A DNA stretch of 64,000 nucleotides from Atkinsonella hypoxylon (Eukaryota; Ascomycota; Sordariomycetes; Hypocreales; Clavicipitaceae): NCBI GenBank assembly GCA_000729835.1, contig JFHB01000031.1, positions 124,001-188,000 on the forward strand, read 5' to 3'. The translations under genes and the position numbers were made by a program. The notes beneath the pieces were generated by a model, which ran no database searches, was not told the origin of the DNA, and saw nothing but the letters and a program-made list of their open reading frames with translations. The first letter of the stretch is position 1, and each line of letters opens with the position of its first letter. Positions 13,025 to 22,960 of this stretch are shown here, in pieces.

Positions 13025-13429
13025 TCACCCTTCCAAACCGCAACACTCCGCATTCCCTTTCCCACCAGCACCCCCATCCACATGACCCAAATCCCTCCCA
13101 GGCTCAATCACATCCCTAACCCGCCTCTTCAAAACCTTGGTCTCGGGAAACCCCCCCTCGGCCTTACGATCCCAAATCACGCACGACCCATCGACAGTGT
13201 GCAGCGCGACGAGAAACGTTCCCCCCGTCGAAGGACAAAGCGCGACTTCGCCCAGGGCAGTCGAGAACGTGGAGAGCAACTCTTGCGCGAACTGGGCCTG
13301 TTAGCGTGCGTTTCAAGGGGGGAAGGGAAAGAAGGGGGGGGGGGGCACGTAACGTACATAGGCTGCTCGGAGCATCCATTTGCACTGGGTGCAGAACTGG
13401 ATTGTTACGCGGGGGAGGTGTGGTTCCAT
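13025..13429 (-). CDS. Rdx family (SelT/SelW/SelH-like) thioredoxin-fold protein
   Basis: Two exons on the minus strand: 13429-13358 and 13291-13025, 112 residues. Exon 1 encodes MEPHLPRVTIQFCTQCKWML and then RAAY; exon 2 continues FAQELLSTFSTALGEVALCPSTGG. The CxxC at residues 13-16 sits right after the first beta strand, as in the Rdx family, where the equivalent selenoprotein position is Sec; here it is Cys. The family has a thioredoxin-like fold and a presumed redox role, with no firm substrate. The intron (13292-13357) has a GTACGT donor and a strong pyrimidine tract that includes 12 C on the coding strand. Two acceptors lie 6 nt apart; I chose the downstream one because RAAYFAQELLSTF matches the family as I remember it. 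The upstream one would add two residues (A-Q). A 168-codon ORF on the opposite strand is a shadow. Confidence 0.88.
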
Positions 13430-14441
13430 GTTTGGTGTTGGAGTTGCGTTTGAAGGCTTGCCACTTGGTGCTTGTACTTTGCAACGTGTATGTAATAACT
13501 AGCGTACTGTCGTAGATATGCTGGACCAGGGTAGGTGGATTTACTGTGGTTATACCGTTTCACGGGTTTACCATTTAAAAAAAGTTTCTTGGACATACGA
13601 CGAAAATTTCAGCTCGTCCTGTGCAATAATGGGACCAGTTGGCCCGCGGCAAACCTCATCAATTACGATAGTGTGGAACATTGTGTGATATATTGTGAAC
13701 ATGAGCAGCTGGTGTAAACGTAGAGAACAAACGGAAATCGTGTTGAAGAAAATTAACAAGAGATTAATACATGCTCAAGAGCCGGCCTCGCCAGACCGCA
13801 TTGGGCTATTTTGTCCCGTCATTCCTTTGCAGCCATATCAAGGAGGAGTCGATCTGACGATATTCGGGGCAGGACAGACCAAGACCATTAGGAAGACATG
13901 ATTTAGTTCCTCTCCCGATGCGGCGGCCCTCAGATATTGTCCCATAAGCGTAGTTGACGACCACTGAGGCGGATCAGCCATTACTCCCGTCTTCTCCCAT
14001 GCTCTCTTCTTTGTTCTTTCGTGATTCCAAGGGGTATTTTTGTCAAAGTGTAAATCCACAGAAGTCGGGGGAAGTCTCGATTCATGGTCCCGCCCAAAGG
14101 ATCATGACTATCAAGCTGTTCCAAACGAATTGTGTGTTGTTGACGCCGTTTTTATCCACAAAACCGTCTCATCGTCCTTGAATAAATAAATGAAAACCCC
14201 TTCCAGCCTTTGCTTCCAAACACACCCGTTCCAGATTAGGATATAGAACATGTAAACAACTGGGTGCCGCCCGCCGCCTTCACTCCAAGCACACCTCTGT
14301 TGCTGTCGAGGCGTATTGTACATCTCAGCCGTTGATAAACAAACGAAATCAAATGCCCATCGTGACAGGTCGTAGGCTGGTGTTTTTTGTTTATTTCTGG
14401 AGTCGGTCTATCGCGAGAAATCAACGAGAAGAAACCCAGAT
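13430..14441. other. Intergenic region, promoter side of the Rdx gene
   Basis: This is the upstream flank of the Rdx gene and the 3' flank of the G-gamma gene; both are on the minus strand. Only short ORFs without recognisable domains occur. Nothing else is seen. Confidence 0.4.
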
Positions 14442-14843
14442 TCACATAATGACGCAGCAGCGTCCAGATTGCTGAGGCGCGTATGGGTCCTCGCCCTTAG
14501 GCACAGAACCCCATACTGACGGTACCATATAATCCCTCGTGCCGTTGCAATAAGCGATGATGCTAAATGTGCGGACAGTGTCAGCTTCTCCTTTATAGTC
14601 CATTGGCCGCGGTTGTTGAGGATATAAGCCCAGAGCGGTGTAAATGTTTGATCGACGCCTGCGTTCGTGTCAATGTGCTTACCTCTTGGCGGCTGTGCTG
14701 ACGGGAATACGCTCGCGCTCGAGGTCCTCTCGTAGACGGTTATTGAGTTCTGTTAACCGCCTCAACTTCAAGTCCGCCATGGACTGTTTAGTCTTCTTGA
14801 TCTGCGACGGATCGCCAACGTCGCGGGAGGTATACTGAGGCAT
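14442..14843 (-). CDS. gng-1: Heterotrimeric G-protein gamma subunit
   Basis: Two exons on the minus strand: 14843-14683 and 14562-14442, joined across a 120-bp GT-AG intron (GTAAGC donor, ATTTAG acceptor), 93 residues. The protein starts MPQYTSRDVGDPSQIKKTKQ, continues with a Leu/Arg-rich coiled-coil helix (MADLKLRRLTELNNRLREDL) and ends in SGRCCVIM. CVIM is a CaaX box for farnesylation, and the preceding Cys is a likely palmitoylation site. Fungal G-gamma subunits (about 90 residues) pair with the G-beta propeller and signal at the plasma membrane in mating, development and virulence. The segment TRDYMVPSVWGSVPKGEDPY is the typical fungal C-terminal region. The gene is so small that no ORF over 65 codons reveals it; I assembled it by hand from both exons. 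Confidence 0.93.
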
Positions 14844-17524
14844 CGTGGTAGAAGAGAGCTATGACGCGTATGTAGATGTCGGAATGCAAAACTTCGTAGG
14901 TTGAATCTCGTCGCAGACGACGGTCATACACACCGGCACCGTTGGGAGGATGAGGCGCAAAGGAGGCGAGAAGTGGAGGTAGTGATTGACTAATCGACTC
15001 GTAGAGGTAGCTAAATAGGAAAATAAACGTATTGTCAGTGGGTCGGTCGATATACGTGATTAATTCATAGTCCGATTAGCAGTGATGGTGAGGTTGAGCA
15101 GAGGTGCTGATACAAATTTGGTCGCAGTTGTAATGGTATCGATGAGCCATGCAGGCTGGTACCAGCCGAGCCGAGACGAGACGAGCCGGGACCAAGACTA
15201 GACAGAGAGCAACGGTCGAGACGATGCGCGACCGGAAAATGAGGCGGTGATGCGAACAGCAACCAGCAGTCAGCTTGCGTCAGAAGCAGAGGCGAACGGG
15301 TAATACTTCGGGGACGGTGTCGTGGTTTGTGCATCTGCTAGACTCGAGAGATGGGAGCTATGAAGCTCGACGAGACCAGACAGTCAAGTCAAACTGTGTA
15401 TTCCCCTCCCCCTATTCGTCCATGCAGACCCGGGTGCACATAGTCGGAAGTCGATCCGTTGGAATAGCAATAGGAGTAGGATGAAAGGTGTCGCGGCTGT
15501 GCAATGTAATCCAGCATGGAAGGTTTAATTCAACTTACCGACCGATTCTGCTCTAGCGGATCGCGAGCGAGAGATTGACGTTGACGAACAGGCGCAAACG
15601 GGAGAGGAAGGTGGAAACGAAGAAACAGCGCGAACGAGCGAAATAGATAGGGCTGGAGTGTTGAGAAGCTACTTTGTACAGAACAGGCGGGAAACGGAAG
15701 GGGCACTGGGGCTTTGGCACAGGAGCTGGCATTACAACATGCCTGGCGCTAGGCATGAATAGTGGACCGGCGATCGTCGCCCGCATTGGCCAAGGACGTT
15801 GGTTGCTCCAGTCCAGCCCAGCCCAGTCCAGTCCAGCATTGTAACCCACCTGGACATGTGAGGGCACGTCTGCGTAGCTTCTCTGAGCTCATGGACATTG
15901 GATACCTACGGCCACGATCATATGTACAATCATCGTTTACGCAGGTCGACTATCAACATCAATGATAGGTCAATAGGTCACAGTTTCTATTTCTGTCGAG
16001 CTTCCCCATGTACTGCGCCATGCGCCATGACTTTTTTTTTGGATTTTCTTTCTTTCTTTCTTTCTTTCCCGTATCTTATACTACTTCTTAGAGAAAAAAA
16101 AAAAGGAAAAAAAAAACCCCCCCATACTTTGGCCGCCCTACCGCATCTCACTCACTAAATTGCTTGCCTCGCCTATGAATCTTTGCGCCCATGCTACTAA
16201 TTAATAATACTGCCCTCAAGCCTTCGATGCTCCACTCATTTTCTCTGAAGGGAAATTAACCGCTAAAACAGATAGGTGGCCTCGTTAAATGAATAGAAAA
16301 AAAACCCATCATCGAACTGTTCCGTTGAACGTGTATACGACAGAGAGTCGGAAAGCAGCAACATCCGTGTTCCCGAATTCACGAGACCGCGTGCACAGAG
16401 CCAAATGTTGTCCCGCCGTCAGGGCTATGGGAGCACAGACACTTGGCATTGTTCCATATGTATGTATGTTTCCGTGCAAGGGACAGTCGGGAATCAGTCA
16501 CGCCAGCGCAAATCAAACAATTGGTCATCCCGTCATCTGTTCATCGTAAATAGAAGGCGTACGTGTGACAATCGTGCCCAGCTTTTGTCCCACATCTATC
16601 TGCGCAGTCGTTGTGTGTTTCATTTCAGAGAAAAACTTCCTCCCGCTCGCTCGGCGTAGAAACATAAATCATCTGACCTACCCTCTCGTCCTATCAAAAG
16701 ACAAGGAATTCGCTTTCAGCATGCTACTCAGTTCCTGCAGACCAGAAGCGTAATGTGTCTCGTTGCCGGTTCTCATAACGCGAACCCGAACCTTGTGTGT
16801 TGACTGCGCACAAAACAACCTCGACTTGTAACATTGCTAATTAGCCCTGTTCCTGGCTGGGACGTTCATCACCTGCCTAGACGCAACCACCCAAACACCT
16901 AAGCACGTAGTAATAAGTACCTAGGTACTTTACCACGCATGTTACCAAGAAAAGTACATAATAGTCTTATACCTGATGTTAAAACTTGCTATTAATAATC
17001 AAAGTCTGATCTTAATTAACCACAACCTCTAATTAGTAAACAGCTTGTTTGTTAGCAGCTTTATCAGTAAGTAGCGATTGAAACCTTACATCGAAATTCA
17101 GACAGAAACGGTTTGTGTTTACATACAAAGGCTTTCTACGTAAATTTCGTGGCAAGGCCTTTAGCGATATTCACCCTTCGCCTCTGCCGAGTAATCCAAG
17201 CATTCGTTATTGTGCTCCAGAGCTTCAGCTTGGTTCCGACTTTTGTTCTGCAAAAATATGCTGAGAAAGGAGAGGGTTTTCTCCCAAACCAGAGTAACAT
17301 CATTACACCCCAATAGGGGCCAAAGCTCAAACCTAATCGTCGCTTTGCGATTGGCATTAACGCGTCTGTCAATGCTTGCCAATGAATCTAGGACGAGTTT
17401 TTGATATCATTTGAAATGCATGCCTCTTCTGACTCTGAGGCTGTATCACGAGGATCTATATGGATAGCAACATATGCCAATTGCTGGCTATTGCAAATAA
17501 CCCTTCTCATCGTTGTCGCGCTTC
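14844..17524. other. Intergenic region, AT-rich in its right half
   Basis: It lies between two minus-strand genes, so its left part is the promoter and leader of the G-gamma gene. It contains a TTTC tetranucleotide run near 16047-16068, A-rich and C-rich tracts at 16095-16125, and a clearly AT-rich patch at about 16900-17120. A perfect 14-bp palindrome with TAGGTACC character lies at 16916-16929. No gene is recognised. Confidence 0.4.
16916..16929. repeat. 14-bp perfect palindrome (AGTACCTAGGTACT)
   Basis: The sequence equals its own reverse complement. It shares the CCTAGGTA core with motif clusters near 24710, 35462, 45209 and 45250. Confidence 0.6.
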
Positions 17525-18159
17525 TCAGTCCCCTGTATCGATTTCCAAGTCCAATTGGACGCCATTTGAGATGCCGTAGTCTTCTAGTGTAATGTGATCT
17601 TTAAAAGGGCGTTCTCCTTGTCTCCTCAACATAATCTGATTCGGTTCACGACCGATACGTGCTGCCACCATGATTTTGAACTGTCCGATTGTGTCTGACG
17701 GCAAGCAAGGAACAGCCGATTTGCTTCCAAGACGATCATTTACATTGACAATAATCATTTCTTCTCCGACACTAGCAGCGGGAGCTGCAGCAGCTGGGGG
17801 CTTGTTCTTCTTTTCTTTTTTGAATTACCCTCTTCTTTGTAACCTCGGTCGTCTCGTCGAGGGGATCGAGGCCTGTCTGGGCCTCTGCGATGATCATCCC
17901 GGCCACGATCACGATCACGATCACGATCACTGTGACCGTACGTAAATCGGCTGCGGCCATCGTTACGATTTCTCCTGTTATAGCTGTCTCGTTCGCGATC
18001 CCTATCTCGAGAACGATCACGATAATCTCTTCGCCGTCCGGGATCGTCTCGACCGTCGTCTCTGCGCCGCGTGTCTTTCCATCGAAATCCGCCCCGGCTA
18101 GGGTGAGACCGGCGTGCCGGCGAGCGCGAGCGCGATCTTCTCGACGGTTTGTCAGTCAT
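17525..18159 (-). CDS. HUB1: RS/RD-rich protein with C-terminal HUB1 ubiquitin-like domain; reading frame broken
   Basis: On the minus strand, an ATG at 18159 opens a 134-codon frame rich in RS, RD and RR dipeptides (MTDKPSRRSRSRSPARRSHP...), ending at a TGA at 17757-17755. A second frame carries a full HUB1/UBL5 domain from ATG 17758 to TGA 17527-17525 (77 residues; MIIVNVNDRLGSKSAVPCLP ... RPFKDHITLEDYGISNGVQL). HUB1 is a ubiquitin-like protein that binds the spliceosome and adjusts splice-site use; it lacks the C-terminal Gly-Gly for conjugation, as here. From memory, filamentous fungi often have an RS-rich extension fused to HUB1. The -1 frame upstream of the HUB1 ATG reads EKKNKPPAAAAPAASVGEE, a natural linker, which suggests one continuous protein interrupted at an A6 tract (about 17816-17821). 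A 50-nt intron with a weak GTTACA donor could also restore frame. The start at 18159 fits fungal relatives. Confidence 0.75.
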
Positions 18160-18416
18160 GGCATTATATAAAAAAAAGAGCTTTATCGGTTAAACTTATA
18201 GCTCCTGGAGCCCAAAAGTTACTCCAGCGGAGAATTTAGATACAGCTCCAGCCACCCCGCAATCACGTGTTCGAATTTCTCTCACACCAGACTCTTAGCC
18301 GCGTGCTCGAGCCAAGTTGAACAGCACCTTACTTAGTTAATACTCAACGGGAATAGAAGCTTGTTTATACTATATGCTACAATCTACCTAGGAAGGCCCC
18401 AGTCTGCCAGAAACAA
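18160..18416. promoter_or_regulatory. Upstream flank of the RS-HUB1 gene
   Basis: About 257 bp between the HUB1 start codon and the fold-back element; it presumably holds the promoter. The sequence GCATTATATAAAAAAAAG just upstream of the start (18161-18178 on the plus strand) is A/T-rich. No specific site can be assigned. Confidence 0.3.
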
Positions 18417-18614
18417 CATTTGAAGTCGCAGTTCTGCCCAGACTTCCGCTGTATATGTCGTGTGCCCTGGTATTAAGATGGTTCGCTTACTGAACAGACA
18501 GTTCGCAGGACATAGAGCGTTGTAAGAGCTGTATTCCTCCTTCTGCTACACAGTATTCGCTGAGCTAACTTCGGGCATGTTCAGTACTAAAGTCGAGCGA
18601 AATTGTGCGGAAAG
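18417..18614 (+). repeat. Left arm of the inverted repeat
   Basis: It begins CATTTGAAGTCGCAGTTCTG and ends AAATTGTGCGGAAAG. It is the reverse complement of 18905-19105 apart from about a dozen substitutions and two small indels. Confidence 0.85.
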
Positions 18615-18912
18615 GAGTCGGAACCAGCTCCAGGGACTTTAATTCTCCCGGCGGCTTACTTCGATCAATCGCATTTTCTTTGCAATTCCGGCAGTGAGTG
18701 ATGTAGGTTCGAATCTGTTGATACATTCGCGGAAAATATACCGCTTGCAACTCCGCTGCCATTCTATGGGATCCGAAATGATGCCGGCGATCATGGACTG
18801 TCTCGAGGATGGAACCGACGACTGTAGAGGGGATGCAAAGTCGGAATAGGCCCTTTCTATCGTAATGGTACAACAGCCTATCTTCTCGCAGTGCCCAACC
18901 ATGTCTTTCCAC
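18565..18912 (-). pseudogene. Gypsy integrase fragment (HHCC zinc domain)
   Basis: An open stretch of 115 codons on the minus strand, starting inside the right arm and stopping inside the left arm. Histidines (HDRRHHFGSH) and the CRNC pair form the integrase N-terminal zinc-binding domain; the core domain breaks off after ISLDFSTEHARS at the stop. No protease, reverse transcriptase or RNase H is nearby, so this is a fragment and not a functional gene. Confidence 0.8.
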
Positions 18913-19105
18913 ACAATTTCGCTCGACTTTATTACCGACATACCCGAAGTTAGCTTAGCGAATACTGTGTAGCAGAAGGAGGGATATAGCTCTTACAACG
19001 AACGCTCTATATCCTGTGAACTATCTGTTCAGTAAGCGAACCAGCTTAATACCAGGGTACACGACACATACAGCGGAAGTCTGGGCAGAACTGATACTTC
19101 AAATG
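18905..19105 (-). repeat. Right arm of the inverted repeat
   Basis: Inverted copy of 18417-18614, with an extra CGTT around the GAGCGTTCGTTGTAAG segment. Several differences from the left arm are CpA to TpA or TpG to TpA. Confidence 0.85.
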
Positions 19106-19578
19106 AGTTCATTTCTCTTATTTATGATATTGGAAACTAGAGCCTCAATAACAATAGTTGAAACACTAACTACTAGACAGGTGTTCTCTTAATGTGGACT
19201 CTGCGTTTTCTCGTAAAAACTTTGTGGATGACTTTCTCGCATTATTCAAGATGCATTTATGCAGAAACTGTTCCATTTCCTTTTTTTTTCCTGCCATTTT
19301 TGACGAGTTGTGCAGTATTGTTCTTACCACTTCGCCTTTGAGTGATGAGCCCGTGGTTTGGTGCGTAGGATGAGGTAAGCAATTAGCGTCCACGTGATAC
19401 GCGGCTCGGCGCAGCCCCTCAACGTTCGGATAGCGTCCACACACGAAATTTAAAAATTCCTCGTTGCCGTGCGTTGCATCAAGTGTTCAGTGCCCGCACT
19501 TTGGCTCGCGACGGCTACGCATAGCCTTTGAAACTCCTCTCTCTCTCTCTGCTCAACCCACAGAGGAGTTTGCCCAGC
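19106..19578. promoter_or_regulatory. eIF3a promoter and 5' leader region
   Basis: It lies between the retrotransposon remnant and the eIF3a start. A CT dinucleotide tract (CTCTCTCTCTCTGCTC, about 19541-19556) sits some 25-40 bp upstream of the start codon; pyrimidine tracts close to the start are frequent in highly expressed fungal genes. An ORF on the minus strand (19444-19166, 92 codons) has no recognisable domain. Confidence 0.45.
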
Positions 19579-22500
19579 ATGGTTCGTCAACAACGAAGCA
19601 AGAGACGCTTGGTTATGTCTTTGCTGTTACCCCTCCCTGCTCTCCCTGCGGCTTTGATACTCGCGAGCATATCCAACCTTGCAAATCGCTAACTATCATC
19701 GCGAATAGCCGCCCCCGCCGCACCAAAAACCCGAAAACGTGCTCAAGCGCGCTCATGAGCTCATCGGCGTCAACCAGGCCTCAGCGGCTCTGAACTTGCT
19801 TCACGAGCACGTCACCAGCAAGCGCTCCCGAAATGTTCCCATCGTGTCACTGGAGCCTGTGATGCTCCTGTTGGTGGAGTTGTCCGTCGAACAGAAAAAG
19901 GGCAAGCTGGCCAAAGATGCCCTCTACCAGTACAAGAATATCTCTCAGAACACCAATATTGGCACTATCGAGGTTTGTGACAAGACGTGCAATTAAAAGA
20001 CGAAAGAATGGAGGATGTCGCGAGCTGACACCCCAGAACAGCTAGTCTTAAAGAAGTTCATTGAACTGGCCGTCGAGAAGGTCACGGCTGCTCAGCAGAA
20101 GGCCGATGAGGTCCAGAGCAGCATTGAGGCCACTGCCACATCCAATATCGATGACTTAGAGGCCACCGAGACCCCAGAGTCCATCCTCCTCGCAACCGTG
20201 TCCGGTGAACAGTCCCGTGATCGTACTGACCGTGCAATCGTGACTCCCTGGCTGAAATTTCTTTGGGAGGCGTACCGTACGGTCTTGGATATTCTGCGCA
20301 ATAATGCCCGTCTTGAGATACTCTATCAGAGCACAGCCATGCAGGCTTTCGACTTCTGCCTCAAGTACACCCGAAAGACCGAGTTCCGACGTCTCTGCGA
20401 GTTGCTCCGTAACCATGTCCAGACCGCTGCCAAGTACTCTTCTCAGATGCATGCTATTAACTTGAGCGAACCCGATACTCTGCAGCGCCACCTTGAGACC
20501 CGTTTCCAGCAGCTCAACGTTGCTGTTGAGCTCGAGCTTTGGCAGGAGGCTTTCCGAAGTGTTGAAGATATACACACTCTTCTGAGCCTGTCCAAGCGAC
20601 CTCCGAAGAATATAATGATGGCCAATTACTACGAAAAGCTGACCAGAATTTTCCTGGTTGGCGAGAACTATCTGTTTCATGCCGCTGCCTGGTCCAGATA
20701 CTACTCTCTGCTCAGACAATCGTCTGTTTTAATTGCTAGCGGACAAGGCAAGAAGGCTGATAACCCACCTGCCTCTGATGCTGATCTGCAAAAGGCTGCC
20801 TCATTTGTCCTTTTGTCTGCTTTAGCCATCCCTGTTATCAGCACCTCGCGTTCTCGTGGTGCCATGGTTGACTTTGATGAGGCCCGAAAGAACAAAAATA
20901 CGCGTCTTACACATCTACTTGGCATGACACAGGCCCCTACCCGTACCAGACTGTTCCGCGATGCTTTATCCAAGTCCCTCCTGCAACGTGCCCGCCCTGA
21001 GATTCGAGACCTCTACAACATTCTTGAAGTTGACTTCCACCCTCTCTCGATTTGCCAAAAGATCTCTCCCATATTGACCAAGATTAGCGAAGACGACGAA
21101 ATGGAACGGTACATTCTCCCTCTCCAGCAGGTCATTCTTACCCGACTTTTCCAGCAGCTGTCACAGGTGTACGAGACAGTTGATATGACCTTCGTGGAAA
21201 GTCTTGCTCAATTCCCTGAGCCTTACCAAGTCAACCGTGGCACTGTTGAGAAATTTATCATGAACGGCAATAAGAAGGGTGATCTCGCCATCCGCATGGA
21301 CCATGCCACAGGTGTTCTCAGCTTTGACAATGATGTCTTCTCTTCGGCCAGGGCTGGATCCGCCGCAGGATCTGCTGAGTCGGAAACCGGCACGGTCCAG
21401 CGACTCCAGAGCACTCCTTCTGAAATCGTTCGCTCCCAACTTACTCGTCTCGCTCGCTCTCTGTATACAACCTGCCATTACATTGATCCCAGCTACAACA
21501 AACAGCATCTAGATGCTAGACAAGCAGTCTTGCAGCGGGCTAAGGCTGGCGCAGAGCAAGAGCGTCTTAGTATTCTTGCCCGCAAAGAAACTATTCAGAG
21601 GCGCAAGGAGGAAGCCTCAGAACTCCAAGCTCGTCGTGAGAAGGAGAATGCGCGCCAGAAGCGTCTTCGTGAGCAAGCACTACAAGAGGCCGAGGACAAG
21701 AGATTGGCTGCCGAGCAAAAGGAGCGCGAGGCCAGGCGAATGCAAGCCGAGCGTGACCGGGTCCGCAAAGAGGAACTCAAGAAGCAGATTGCCGAGCTTG
21801 AGCTGGGGAACAAGAAGCAAGCTTTGGATATTGACCTTGACGACCTGGACAATCTGGATACCAACCGTCTCCGTGCCATGAAGTTGGCTCAGCTGGAACG
21901 CGAGAAGAATGATGTGAATGAGAAGGTTAGAATTACTGGCAAGAGGATCGATCACTTGGAGCGTGCTTTCCGAAAAGAGGAAGTTAAGAAACTCAATGAG
22001 GACTACGCCAAACAGATTGAGCAGGACCGGTCCATTTACGAGAAGGTCAAAGCTAAGACCCTCAGGGAGGCCGAGGAAAAGCACAGGGAAAGTGTTGAGC
22101 TCAAGCACCGTCTTGCTCGCCTTGTTCCGGCTTACAAGGAGTTCACAGAGTCTCTTCAAGACAAACGCCATGATGAGTGGGAGAAGCGTCGCAAAGATGC
22201 TGCGCGCGAATTGGAAAGGCAAATCGCGGCTCGGAAGAAGGAGTTTCGTGATCGCAAGCTTCGGGAAAAGAGAGAGCGCGAAGAGAGAGAGAGAGAGCTC
22301 CGCGAAGCCGAAGAGCGTGCCGCTCGTGAAAAGGAGGAGCAGCGTCAGCGTGACGAAGCCAGGAAGGCTGAGCTGGCTAAGCTCAAGGAGCAACGAGACA
22401 AGGAGCGGCAGGAAATGCTTGAGAAGGCTGCTCTTCAGCAACGCCGCGAAGAAGAGGCTCTTGCCCGTCGCAAGGCAGAGAAAGAGCGAGGTTCGCTGCC

Positions 22501-22960
22501 CATCAGAACAGAAACTACTGAGGGCCGAAAACCGCCCATTATCGGAAGTGGCAACTGGCGGGAGCGTGAGGCTTCTAAGAATGCCGAAGCCGCCCGCGCG
22601 GGTCATTCCATGGAGCGTACCGACTCCCGTACCGACTCCCGTACTGACTCCCGTACTGACTCCAATGACCGACCTGCCAGCAGCGGTCCTCCCCGACTGG
22701 CACTTGCAGGAGCTGGTAACAAGCCCAGCTGGCGTGAACGAGAAGCTGCCAAGGCCGCAGGTGGTGCTGCTTCTTCATCAGATAACGTGCCTCCCTCTAC
22801 ATCACGAGACTTTGGAGGTCCCCGTGGCGCACCCATGGACCGCAGTGGCTCGAACCGTGGCGAAAAAGGCGGGACTGCTTCGCCGGCTCCTGAGAAGGAA
22901 TCACTGCCCTCGCGCACCGCTGGCAAGTGGGTTCCTCCTCACCTGAGAAACAAGTCTTGA
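19579..22960 (+). CDS. TIF32: Translation initiation factor eIF3 subunit a
   Basis: Three exons: 19579-19581 (only the ATG), 19709-19972 and 20042-22960, 1061 residues. The mature start reads M-PPPPHQKPENVLKRAHELI, the usual fungal eIF3a N-terminus, which supports an intron directly after the ATG (GTTCGT donor, CTAAC branch near 19690, AATAG acceptor). The second junction joins NIGTIE to LVLKKFIELA. The N-terminal helical/PCI region (to about residue 520) anchors the subunit in eIF3 and contacts the 40S ribosome. A long charged coiled coil (about 585-900, rich in Glu/Arg/Lys) follows. The C-terminus has four RTDS repeats and ends GKWVPPHLRNKS. eIF3a is the largest scaffold subunit of eIF3 in the cytosol. 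A 308-codon antisense ORF (22606-21680) mirrors the coiled coil and is a shadow. Confidence 0.95.
22616..22663 (+). repeat. 12-bp coding tandem repeat x4 (RTDS)
   Basis: Four copies of a 12-bp unit (CGTACCGACTCC or its ACT variant) encode RTDS repeated in the disordered tail of eIF3a. The unit is a multiple of three, so copy changes keep the frame. Confidence 0.85.

Larger units (their letters stand above)
18417..19105. mobile_element. Fold-back remnant of a Ty3/gypsy retrotransposon
   Basis: Two arms in inverted orientation, 18417-18614 and 18905-19105 (198 and 201 nt), flank about 290 bp. The arms align almost end to end with a 4-nt and a 1-nt length difference and about 93-95% identity by eye. 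The spacer, read on the minus strand, encodes a gypsy integrase HHCC zinc-binding domain (GLFRLCIPSTVVGSILETVH, then HHFGSHRMAAEL and YITHCRNC) running into the start of the catalytic core (TISLDFST). Pol is otherwise absent, so the element is dead and rearranged. Part of each arm runs from TGTCGTG to CTGCTACA, which could be LTR termini. No clear target-site duplication is seen at the outer ends. A transcript across it would form a long hairpin. Confidence 0.75.

Noticed and set aside
12947..13453. 168-codon plus-strand ORF over the Rdx gene
   Set aside because: It is antisense to a well-supported minus-strand gene with a CxxC domain and a good intron; the plus-strand product shows no domain.
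18700..18720. GGTTCGAATC, resembling a tRNA T-loop
   Set aside because: It lies inside the integrase coding fragment and no cloverleaf can be folded around it.
19166..19444. 92-codon minus-strand ORF between the retrotransposon remnant and eIF3a
   Set aside because: No recognisable domain and it lies in the eIF3a promoter region; it could be a small gene but nothing supports it.
21680..22606. 308-codon antisense ORF within eIF3a
   Set aside because: It mirrors the Glu/Arg/Lys-rich coiled coil of eIF3a, whose reverse complement reads Leu/Ser-rich without stops. It is composition-driven.
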